Shown here: positions 1 to 4,878 of the stretch, piece by piece
Position numbering within the stretch: the stretch's first letter is position 1
Layout: each line of letters opens with the position of its first letter
Source of the DNA: an uncultured Oscillospiraceae bacterium
GTDB lineage: Bacteria > Bacillota > Clostridia > Oscillospirales > Oscillospiraceae
Reading direction: 5' to 3'
DNA length: 6,633 nucleotides
Assembly: GCA_900763965.1 (NCBI GenBank)
Contig: CAAFMG010000067.1
Span: 1 to 6,633, forward strand
Translations under genes and position numbers: made by a program
Notes under the pieces: generated by a model
Database searches by the model: none
What the model was told of the DNA's origin: nothing
What the model saw: the letters and a program-made list of their open reading frames with translations, nothing else

Positions 1-13
1 CTTTACAACGGTT

Positions 14-42
14 AAATTAACACATTTTTCCCCATCTGTCAA
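14..42 (-). promoter_or_regulatory. Leftward sigma-A promoter for a gene off the left edge
   Basis: Read on the minus strand, TTGACA (37-42) is followed after exactly 17 bases by TAATTT (14-19), with a TG one base upstream of the -10 box. The predicted start is near position 7, so the transcript leaves the window to the left. The -35 box is perfect; the -10 box matches TATAAT at four positions. The promoter lies inside the short leftward reading frame described at 17-58. Confidence 0.5.
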
Positions 43-58
43 CCGGAAAATATCGCAT
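17..58 (-). CDS. Possible 13-residue leader peptide, strong RBS
   Basis: On the minus strand, GGAGGTGAT (61-69) matches the 16S anti-Shine-Dalgarno over nine bases and sits six bases from an ATG at 56-58 when measured from GGAGG. The frame reads MRYFPVDRWGKMC and stops at TAA (17-19). Such a complete ribosome binding site at ideal spacing is unlikely by chance in a window this size, so ribosomes probably start here. What is made is unclear: a leader peptide for the next leftward gene, the start of a gene broken by a frameshift, or a fortuitous site. No convincing leftward promoter is visible between the site and position 111. The peptide is not recognised. Confidence 0.3.
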   Translation of the reverse strand: MRYFPVDRWGKMC

Positions 59-90
59 AAATCACCTCCGGATTTTTTTGTTTGCAGGAT

Positions 91-111
91 TTGTCAAGAA
101 AGGCTTGACAA
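91..111. repeat. Perfect 8-bp inverted repeat over the tRNA -35 box
   Basis: TTGTCAAG (91-98) and CTTGACAA (104-111) are perfect reverse complements around a five-base centre. The right arm contains the TTGACA of the tRNA-Ser promoter. The element has the same overall length as the palindrome between the EIIC gene and niaR at 3499-3519 and agrees with it at 18 of 21 positions. It may be an operator or just two opposed -35-like sequences; no leftward -10 box is seen at the right distance from the left arm. Confidence 0.5.
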
Positions 112-136
112 AAGAATTTTGATATGCTAATATACT
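105..136 (+). promoter_or_regulatory. Promoter of the tRNA-Ser gene
   Basis: A perfect TTGACA (105-110) is followed after 17 bases by TAATAT (128-133). TATACT (131-136) is a better -10 hexamer but at 20-base spacing, so the exact -10 is ambiguous. The start would fall about 30 bases before the mature tRNA 5' end at 171. Confidence 0.65.
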
Positions 137-170
137 CGGGCAATCAAGTGCATCATAATGTCTTTTATTC

Positions 171-262
171 GGAGTGATACCCAAGAGGCCGAAGGGGCTC
201 CCCTGCTAAGGGAGTAGGCGTCTAAACAGCGCGCGAGGGTTCAAATCCCTCTCACTCCGCCA
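171..262 (+). tRNA. tRNA-Ser (anticodon GCT)
   Basis: This gene makes the serine tRNA that decodes AGC and AGU. The acceptor arm is GGAGTGA (171-177) paired with TCACTCC (252-258), then discriminator G259 and an encoded CCA (260-262). The anticodon stem is CTCCC (198-202) with GGGAG (210-214) around the loop CTGCTAA, placing GCT at 205-207. A long variable arm (about 215-234) is typical of tRNA-Ser. The T stem GAGGG/CTCCC-type pairing (235-239 with 247-251) encloses TTCAAAT. It is a single-gene unit with its own promoter and a terminator starting five bases after the CCA. Confidence 0.97.
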
Positions 263-267
263 TCTGC

Positions 268-303
268 CCACCGTGATTCGGATCGAGTCACGGTGGATTT
301 TTT
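268..303 (+). terminator. Rho-independent terminator of tRNA-Ser
   Basis: CCACCGTGA (268-276) pairs perfectly with TCACGGTGG (288-296) around an 11-base loop and is followed by a T run (298-303). The minus strand has no T tail after the hairpin, so it works rightward only. Confidence 0.92.
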
Positions 304-337
304 GATTCTTGTAAAGAATCATTTTCCATGCTACAAT
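304..337 (+). promoter_or_regulatory. Promoter of the GyrI-like gene with an inverted repeat over its -35
   Basis: TTGTAA (309-314), 17 bases, then TACAAT (332-337) with TG at 329-330 form an extended -10 promoter. The predicted start is near 344, giving a leader of about 28 bases. GATTCTT (304-310) and AAGAATC (314-320) form a perfect 7-bp inverted repeat that covers the -35 box and could be an operator, or an accidental small hairpin directly behind the tRNA terminator. Confidence 0.5.
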
Positions 338-371
338 GGGATCCAGAAATGAGATTTGACGGAGGGTAATT

Positions 372-1004
372 ATGGCATTTGATTTTAAGAAAGCATATAA
401 AGAATTCTATATGCCCAAGTGCAAACCGGAGATTGTAACTGTTCCAAAGGCAAATTACATCGCTGTCAGAGGAATGGGTGATCCAAACGAAGAAGGCGGC
501 GCATATCAGCAGGCCATTTCTGTGCTTTATGCAGTTGCGTATACGATGAAAATGAGCTATAAAACCGACTATAAAATGGACGGTTTTTTTGAATATGTCG
601 TTCCCCCGCTGGAGGGATTTTGGTGGCAGGAGAATACCGAGGGCGTGGATTATTCGGATAAATCTGCGTTTCACTGGATATCCTTAATTCGTTTGCCGGA
701 TTTTGTCACGAAAAAAGATTTTGAATGGGCGGTTGAAGCGGCATCCAAAAAGAAAAAGCTGGACTGTTCCGGGGCAGAGTTCCTGACAATAGATGAGGGC
801 CTGTGTGTTCAGATTATGCACCAGGGATCCTTTGATTCTGAGCCGGAAACCGTTTCCCTGATGGATGCTTTTTTAGCGCAAAACGGGTATGTCAACGATT
901 TCAGCAGGGACAGACTGCACCATGAGATTTATCTGTCGGATGCCAGAAAGGTGCCTCCGGAAAAATGGAAAACCGTCATTCGGCATCCGATCCGGAAAGC
1001 ATAA
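372..1004 (+). CDS. GyrI-like small-molecule-binding domain protein (COG4832 type)
   Basis: This is a 210-residue soluble protein of the GyrI-like (SOUL/GyrI superfamily) type that stands alone without a DNA-binding domain. The family binds or sometimes hydrolyses small hydrophobic compounds; the ligand cannot be told here. Seen in the sequence: an N-terminal strand containing NYIAVRG (about 28-34), PPLEGFWW (78-85), and a C-terminal HHEIYLSDARKVPPEKW block (about 183-199), which is characteristic of this subgroup. Full length for the group. The start is set by GGAGGG (361-366), five bases before the ATG. It is its own transcription unit, preceded by a tRNA terminator and ending at the shared terminator at 1056. 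Its DNA looks more AT-rich than that of the degV and EIIC genes, which may point to separate acquisition. Family confident, function unknown. Confidence 0.85.
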   Translation: MAFDFKKAYKEFYMPKCKPEIVTVPKANYIAVRGMGDPNEEGGAYQQAISVLYAVAYTMKMSYKTDYKMDGFFEYVVPPLEGFWWQENTEGVDYSDKSAFHWISLIRLPDFVTKKDFEWAVEAASKKKKLDCSGAEFLTIDEGLCVQIMHQGSFDSEPETVSLMDAFLAQNGYVNDFSRDRLHHEIYLSDARKVPPEKWKTVIRHPIRKA

Positions 1005-1055
1005 GTGGTCAGTCCGAAGCAGAATTCGCTCATTTCTGCGTTCCAATACAACAAA

Positions 1056-1096
1056 ATTCCCGGTATGGTTATGCTGCCATACCGGGAATCTATTTT
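1056..1096. terminator. Bidirectional terminator between the GyrI-like and degV genes
   Basis: ATTCCCGGTATGG (1056-1068) and CCATACCGGGAAT (1077-1089) form a perfect 13-bp stem with an eight-base loop. Rightward it is followed by TATTTT (1091-1096). Leftward the stem ends in AAT and continues TTTTG, giving a T tail there too. It lies 51 bases past the GyrI-like stop and 8 bases past the degV stop, so it ends both convergent transcripts. Confidence 0.9.
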
Positions 1097-1097
1097 A

Positions 1098-1958
1098 TCA
1101 GGTTCGATACAGAATACCGACCATGTTGGGGCCGGTGTTGATGGAGATCACACAGCCGACGGGGTATTCGGTCATGGGAGGCTGATCGGCAATTTTGGCG
1201 CACTCCTCCCGCAGGCACTGAAAGACTTCCGCATTGCTGCCGTGAACCAGTACATAGTTGGTGCCGGGGCGGCGTTCCTTCTGGAAGGTCTCCAGAAGCA
1301 TTGCCAGTGCCTTCTTCTCCCCTCTTGCCTTGGCGATGATCTTTGCTTCACCATCTTCAAAGGTGATCAGGGGTTTCAGGCCAATGGCATCACCGACAAA
1401 GGCTGCCGCAGGGGAAATTCTGCCGGACTTTTTGACGCACTTCAGATCCAGAGGCACAAACAGGGGGCGGGTATGCTCCAGCCAGTCGGTCAGATGTGCC
1501 AAGATCTCCTCTACCCCAGCACCGGACTGGGCCATCTGGGCAGCTTCCACAACCGGGATCCCATAGGCCATGCTGTAGGTTCTGGAGTCCAGAATGTGAA
1601 TGACAAAGCTGCCTTCCGCTTCCGGGTGGGCTTCAAAGAACATATCCTTAGCCAGCATGGCTGCCTGATAGGTGCCGGATCCTTTGCCGTTAAGGGTAAT
1701 GTGGATCTGGTCGGTATAGCCCTGTTCCCAGGTGTTTTCAAAAAGCTCCGTATACAGGGGCAGTGCCACCTGAGAGGAGGCCGGGAGGATCTTTGCCGTA
1801 TCCAGGATGTGGTATATCTCCTCCGGGGTAATGTCAACCCCGTCCAGGTATTCCTTATCTTCGTAGTGAATGGTCAGGGGCAGCACGGAAATATTCAGCC
1901 GCTCCCAGAATTCCTTCGGGATGTCGGAAGTGGAATCGGTAGAAATCTTGATCTTCAT
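1098..1958 (-). CDS. DegV family fatty-acid-binding protein
   Basis: A 286-residue cytoplasmic protein of the DegV (FakB-like) family. Members hold one fatty acid; in species with the kinase FakA they present it for phosphorylation and entry into phospholipid synthesis. Visible family signatures in order: STDSTSDIP (6-14), PASSQ (59-63) with the pocket serine, GSGTYQAA (93-100), DSRTYSMAYG (124-133), the LKCVKKSGRIS block (172-182), and the C-terminal GPNMVGILY (276-284). Length is normal and complete. The start is supported by AAAGGAGAA (minus strand, 1965-1973), six bases before the ATG. It is monocistronic, with promoter at 2032-2060 and terminator at 1056-1089. No fakA-like gene is in the window, so partner and preferred lipid are unknown. 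Confidence 0.95.
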   Translation of the reverse strand: MKIKISTDSTSDIPKEFWERLNISVLPLTIHYEDKEYLDGVDITPEEIYHILDTAKILPASSQVALPLYTELFENTWEQGYTDQIHITLNGKGSGTYQAAMLAKDMFFEAHPEAEGSFVIHILDSRTYSMAYGIPVVEAAQMAQSGAGVEEILAHLTDWLEHTRPLFVPLDLKCVKKSGRISPAAAFVGDAIGLKPLITFEDGEAKIIAKARGEKKALAMLLETFQKERRPGTNYVLVHGSNAEVFQCLREECAKIADQPPMTEYPVGCVISINTGPNMVGILYRT

Positions 1959-1986
1959 TCACGCTTCTCCTTTGTTATATGAGTCA

Positions 1987-2003
1987 GCGCCCCATGGGGA
2001 CGC
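1987..2003. repeat. GC-rich palindrome in the degV leader
   Basis: The ten-base perfect palindrome CCCCATGGGG (1990-1999) is flanked by GCG and, after one extra base, CGC. It falls within the predicted degV 5' leader, between the promoter and the ribosome binding site. It could form a small hairpin or bind a dimeric regulator; either reading is weak. Confidence 0.3.
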
Positions 2004-2031
2004 CTTCCCTTATGCCTATAATGATCGTCTT

Positions 2032-2060
2032 ATTATACAGTATTCCACCGAAACAATCAA
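2032..2060 (-). promoter_or_regulatory. Promoter of the degV-family gene
   Basis: On the minus strand TTGATT (2055-2060) is followed after exactly 17 bases by a perfect TATAAT (2032-2037). The predicted start near 2025 leaves a leader of about 67 bases before the degV ATG. A second, weaker possibility further upstream is TTGACA at 2108-2113 with GATAAA at 2085-2090. Confidence 0.75.
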
Positions 2061-2304
2061 TAGAAATGAACGGCAGACTTATTTTTTATCAGAAATGCCC
2101 AGCTTCCTGTCAAGCAGCGCTTTCTTTCTGGTCATAATGGATATTACCATTAAAAATATGGAAATTCAAGATATTTTCATGTTCTATTTTCATTGCCGTA
2201 ACAGCTTTTTCATAGGTGTCCCTTAAAATCATTCTTGAAAGGCGGCGGAAAGCCGTGAACCGCTTCCTTTCGATCCTCTTTTCTACCCTCTTCTTTCAAA
2301 AAAG
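2061..2304. other. AT-rich gap with no supported gene
   Basis: This stretch between the degV promoter and the EIIC terminator is clearly more AT-rich than the flanking genes over 2075-2235. On the minus strand a frame of 40 codons starts at ATG 2232 and ends at TGA 2110 (begins MILRDTYEKAVTAMKIEHEN), and stays open upstream to about 2294, but it has no ribosome binding site and matches nothing I recognise. A purine/pyrimidine-skewed part at 2237-2271 contains GAAAGG (2237-2242) and CCTTTC (2266-2271) as inverted arms, an imperfect hairpin without a good T tail. It may be gene debris or simply spacer. Confidence 0.3.
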
Positions 2305-2330
2305 AAACGCTCCGCGTCAGCGGGGCGTTT
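2305..2330 (-). terminator. Terminator of the EIIC-like gene
   Basis: AAACGCTCCGC (2305-2315) and GCGGGGCGTTT (2320-2330) form an 11-bp stem with a GTCA loop. On the plus strand one pair is T-G; on the minus strand the same pair is a C-A mismatch, but the minus-strand tail (TTTCTTTTTT) is the better T run and lies about 28 bases after the EIIC stop. The plus strand also has TTTTCTTT, so it could block transcription both ways. Confidence 0.82.
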
Positions 2331-2357
2331 TCTTTGTCTTGGGAGTCTAACTGCTAT

Positions 2358-3437
2358 TTAGTCCAGCTTCAGATCGTTTTCACCGATCCAGCCCAGCTTC
2401 CGGCCCAGACAGCCAAACAGCCAGGTGATCACCGCAGGCAGGATCAGGCAGATCAGTGCCATAGCCAGCCAGTCTGTGCCGGTGATGGCAGCCTTTGTGC
2501 CGTTTGCCACATCATTGACCCATCCGGCATACACGCCAATGGGGCCGACCATACCGCAGGTACCCATACCGGAGGCAACGCCGCCGGAGGGATCATTCAT
2601 CTGAAAATGAAACAGGCAGGTGGCAATGGGGCCGGTGATGGCAGAAGCCAGAATGGGCGGGATCCAGATTTTGGGATTCTTCACGATGTTGCCCATTTGC
2701 AGCATAGAGGTTCCCAAGCCCTGGCTGATCAGTCCGCCCCAGCGGTTTTCCCGGAAGGACATCACGGCAAAGCCTACCATCTGGGCGCAGCAGCCGGCAA
2801 CCGCCGCACCGCCTGCCAGACCGGTCAGACCCAGGGTAGCGCAGATTGCCGCAGAGGAAATGGGCAGGGTCAGAGCAATGCCTACCACCACGGACACCAG
2901 AATGCCCATCCAGAAGGGTTGCAAAATGGTTGCCCATTCCACAAATTCACCTACGGAGGAAGCGGCCGTACCAATGGCCGGGGCGATCAGCGCAGACAGC
3001 GCCACACCTACCAGAATGGTCACCAGCGGGGTCACCAGAATGTCCACCCGCGTCTCTTTAGAGACGGCCTTGCCGCATTCCGCTGCCACAATGGCGATCA
3101 GCAGCACGGCCAGAGGGCCGCCTGCACCGGCAGCGCCGGACAGCGTGGTACTGCCCAGCATATTGGCAGAATAGCCAACGGTTGCCAGGGAAAACAGCAC
3201 CAGAGGCGGAGCCTGCAGGGCATAGCCGATGGCAACTGCCATGGCAGGGCCGCTCATTGCGGCTGCATACTTGCCCACATCCACCAGGAACGGCAGGGAC
3301 AACTGCTGGCCCAAGGTCTTAACGATCGTTCCGATGAGCAGGGAGCAGAACAAACCCTGTGCCATGGCGCTCAGTGCATCAATGCCGTAGCGCTTGGCAG
3401 AAAAAACGATATTCTTTCTTTTTAAAAACGTACCCAT
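2358..3437 (-). CDS. PTS EIIC-like membrane protein, PfoR family
   Basis: A 359-residue polytopic membrane protein of the PTS_EIIC_2 family (PF13303 type), often annotated PfoR. There are about eight to ten hydrophobic segments (for example 28-45, 104-120, 133-153, 173-191, 261-277, 322-342). Conserved family stretches are visible: ECGKAVSKETRVDILVTP (120-137), LPISSAAIC (191-199), SMLQMGNIVKNPKIWIPP (244-261), and GMGTCGMVGP (290-299). Length is complete. No EIIA or EIIB phosphorylation domain is fused or nearby, so it is an orphan EIIC and may not be a sugar PTS at all. The start is supported by GAAGGAG (minus strand, 3444-3450), six bases before the ATG. It is divergent from niaR with a common palindrome between the promoters, suggesting control by NiaR and a possible role in uptake of niacin or a related compound. 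Family confident; substrate is inference. Confidence 0.9.
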   Translation of the reverse strand: MGTFLKRKNIVFSAKRYGIDALSAMAQGLFCSLLIGTIVKTLGQQLSLPFLVDVGKYAAAMSGPAMAVAIGYALQAPPLVLFSLATVGYSANMLGSTTLSGAAGAGGPLAVLLIAIVAAECGKAVSKETRVDILVTPLVTILVGVALSALIAPAIGTAASSVGEFVEWATILQPFWMGILVSVVVGIALTLPISSAAICATLGLTGLAGGAAVAGCCAQMVGFAVMSFRENRWGGLISQGLGTSMLQMGNIVKNPKIWIPPILASAITGPIATCLFHFQMNDPSGGVASGMGTCGMVGPIGVYAGWVNDVANGTKAAITGTDWLAMALICLILPAVITWLFGCLGRKLGWIGENDLKLD

Positions 3438-3451
3438 GATTTTCTCCTTCT

Positions 3452-3465
3452 ACTGTCTTGTCAGT
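3452..3465. promoter_or_regulatory. Quasi-palindrome at the start of the EIIC transcript
   Basis: ACTGTCTTGTCAGT has matching outer arms ACTG/CAGT and further symmetric C and G positions inside. It lies just after the predicted EIIC transcription start (near 3471), where a bound repressor would block elongation. It shares TTGTCA with the larger palindrome at 3497-3521 and might be a second, weaker site for the same regulator. Confidence 0.25.
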
Positions 3466-3477
3466 TAGATAGTCATC

Positions 3478-3505
3478 ATTATATACATTTCAACTTCCTT
3501 GTCAA
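3478..3505 (-). promoter_or_regulatory. Promoter of the EIIC-like gene
   Basis: On the minus strand a perfect TTGACA (3500-3505) is followed after 16 bases by a perfect TATAAT (3478-3483). The predicted start near 3471 gives a leader of about 34 bases. The -35 box is the left arm of the palindrome at 3497-3521. Both hexamers being perfect implies high unrepressed activity and hence a need for repression. Confidence 0.8.
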
Positions 3506-3521
3506 GAAGGATTTGACAAGG
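3497..3521. promoter_or_regulatory. Candidate NiaR operator in the divergent promoter
   Basis: CCTTGTCAA (3497-3505) and TTGACAAGG (3513-3521) are perfect 9-bp reverse complements around a seven-base centre. The left arm carries the EIIC -35 box and the right arm the niaR -35 box, so one bound dimer would cover both promoters. The adjacent repressor gene makes NiaR the natural candidate, giving both autoregulation and control of the EIIC gene. I cannot match it against the published NiaR motif from memory with confidence, and two opposed TTGACA boxes by themselves produce part of the symmetry. Confidence 0.55.
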
Positions 3522-3541
3522 ATATGAGAATATGGTACAAA
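3513..3541 (+). promoter_or_regulatory. Promoter of niaR
   Basis: A perfect TTGACA (3513-3518), 17 bases, then TACAAA (3536-3541) with an upstream TG at 3533-3534 (extended -10). The predicted start near 3548 lies downstream of the ATG at 3524, which argues against starting the protein there. Confidence 0.7.
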
Positions 3542-3571
3542 AGAAGTACATTACGATGCGAGGTGTTGCTT

Positions 3572-4096
3572 ATGACCGGTGAAGAACGCAGGAACCAAAT
3601 CCTGCAAATGCTCAAAAACCAATCCACTCCCCTTTCCGGCACGGCTTTGGCTGGAGCTTTCCATGTCAGCCGCCAGGTGATTGTGCAGGATATCGCCCTG
3701 ATGCGGGCAGAAAACCACGATATTCTCTCCACCAACCGGGGATATCTGTACCGCCGCAGAGACAGCTCCGATTCCCTGCCCAAGCGTGTCTTTTTCGTCC
3801 GGCACAGCACCCAGCAGGTTCTGGATGAATTCATGGCCGTGCTGGAGCTGGGTGGTATGATCCTGGATGTTGTGGTGGAGCATGAATTGTATGGTCAGAT
3901 CCGGGTGGATCTGCTGATCGAATCGGAACAGGATGCCCGGGAATTCTACGAAAAACTGATGCTCTCCAAGGACAATCCCCTGAAGGCCCTGACTGACGAC
4001 TGCCATTATCACACCGTTGCCGCCCCGTCCGAGCGGCTCCTGGATCTCATCGAGCAGGAGCTGCGGCACAAGGGCTTCCTGTGCGAGCCTAAGTAG
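3572..4096 (+). CDS. niaR: NiaR-type transcriptional repressor of niacin/NAD genes (3H domain)
   Basis: A 174-residue DNA-binding repressor. In Bacillota NiaR (YrxA) represses NAD synthesis and niacin salvage genes when nicotinic acid is bound. Residues about 4-60 form an HTH_11 winged helix (RRNQILQMLK, then SRQVIVQDIALMR as recognition region, then STNRGYLY wing). Residues about 72-170 are the 3H ligand domain with RHST (77-80), VEHELYGQI (102-110) and DDCHYHTV (142-149). H78, E86, H145 and H147 reproduce the spacing of the metal ligands I recall for the Thermotoga protein (His79, Glu87, His146, His148), so metal and ligand binding look intact. The start at 3572 is chosen for GAGGTG (3560-3565), six bases upstream, and normal family length. 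It is divergent from the EIIC gene, and its stop overlaps that of the gene at 4089. Confidence 0.93.
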   Translation: MTGEERRNQILQMLKNQSTPLSGTALAGAFHVSRQVIVQDIALMRAENHDILSTNRGYLYRRRDSSDSLPKRVFFVRHSTQQVLDEFMAVLELGGMILDVVVEHELYGQIRVDLLIESEQDAREFYEKLMLSKDNPLKALTDDCHYHTVAAPSERLLDLIEQELRHKGFLCEPK

Positions 4097-4718
4097 GCTG
4101 CTGCCACTGCTTTCGCTTACGGATCAGCAGCAGGGCAGCCAGAGCAAAAAGCACCCCTACCCCGCCTGCTGCCAGCTGAAAGGTTTCCAGTCCTCCGGGT
4201 TTGGGCAGCGTATAGCGCAGATTGATAATGTGCAGCGTGTTGTCGATCAGCTCTCCCTGATCATCTCGAATGTTGTCCTCCTGGGTTAAGTGGCTGTATT
4301 TATGTACCGACACCCGGATTGGCGTTGTAATGCGGTTATACCCCTCCGGCGCTTTGGTTTCCACCAGGTAATAGGTTCCGTATTCCAGGCCATAGATCTC
4401 TGCTCGCCCTGTCTCGTCGGTGATGACCTGTGTCTGTTTTTCTCCTGCCATGGATCGTTCCGTCCAAAAAGGCGTGATCCCTACGATTTTATGATCCTGG
4501 CCGATTTTTACCAGTCGTTTCTCGGTGATTCGGCTGGTCAGCTCCCCTGCGCTTAGCTCTCGGACGATCTGAAAGCCAGCTCCTGCTAAAGGCCGTCCAG
4601 CCACATCCGTATTCTGGATAATGATCCCGCCTACAGGGATTCCCTCCCCATGTGCCCCGGCAGAAATCGGAATACAAAGCCCTATGAGCAAAGCAGCCAG
4701 CAGACATAATCGTTTCAT
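4089..4718 (-). CDS. Secreted, wall-anchored SpaA/Cna-B domain surface protein
   Basis: A 209-residue surface protein. Residues 1-20 are a signal peptide (KR, then a hydrophobic core, cleavage likely after ISA or AGA). Residues about 29-168 are one SpaA/Cna-B prealbumin-like domain: GRPLAGAGFQI (41-51) in the first strand region and an E-box YYLVETKAPEGYN (116-128). The C-terminus is a sorting signal: LPKPGG (171-176), a hydrophobic span (181-199) and a positive tail RKRK (200-203). Two oddities: the motif has Pro where LPXTG has Thr, and the position usually occupied by the isopeptide Lys is Q35-N36, while E120 and a late Asn (N166) are present. The start is set by GGGGGAG (minus strand, 4725-4731), six bases before the ATG. 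No sortase is in the window. Role unknown; a minor pilin or simple adhesin are possibilities. Confidence 0.85.
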   Translation of the reverse strand: MKRLCLLAALLIGLCIPISAGAHGEGIPVGGIIIQNTDVAGRPLAGAGFQIVRELSAGELTSRITEKRLVKIGQDHKIVGITPFWTERSMAGEKQTQVITDETGRAEIYGLEYGTYYLVETKAPEGYNRITTPIRVSVHKYSHLTQEDNIRDDQGELIDNTLHIINLRYTLPKPGGLETFQLAAGGVGVLFALAALLLIRKRKQWQQPT

Positions 4719-4769
4719 GATTTTCTCCCCCTTTATATGTTCCGGCATTTCCCCACCGCCGGTCGGAAT

Positions 4770-4801
4770 GTGACAACAGTGTAGCATAGATGTGCTGTCA
4801 C
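4770..4801. promoter_or_regulatory. Inverted repeat upstream of the Cna-B gene
   Basis: GTGACAACA (4770-4778) and TGCTGTCAC (4793-4801) are reverse complements except for one position, around a 14-base centre. Minus-strand TATGCT (4783-4788) in the centre is a possible -10 box for the Cna-B gene but has no good -35 partner. Weak promoters beneath such a repeat often need an activator; here that is only a suggestion. Confidence 0.35.
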
Positions 4802-4878
4802 TATTTGGAGAATCCGGGACGATGGGGATCTTTTCCTGTGAGAATTTGGAAGCTGCCTCCGCCCCGGCAGGAGGGATA

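Noticed and set aside
235..262. tRNA-Ser 3' end as a phage or island attachment site
   Set aside because: No second copy of the tRNA end was found downstream, and no integrase is present in the window.
1005..1982. Long plus-strand open frame opposite degV
   Set aside because: Shadow of the degV gene, which has clear family motifs, promoter, ribosome binding site and terminator on the minus strand.
2068..2142. Short plus-strand frame beginning at ATG 2067
   Set aside because: About 23 codons, no ribosome binding site and no promoter.
2334..3425. Long plus-strand open frame opposite the EIIC gene
   Set aside because: Low-complexity Gln/His/Gly-rich translation typical of the reverse of a hydrophobic GC-rich gene; no start signal.
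3524..3571. Upstream in-frame start for NiaR (adds 16 residues)
   Set aside because: It lies within the predicted promoter, upstream of the transcription start, and has no ribosome binding site; the ATG at 3572 has one and gives the family's normal length.
3438..3571. Riboswitch in the EIIC/niaR intergenic region
   Set aside because: Predicted leaders are only about 25-35 bases, too short for a known riboswitch class.
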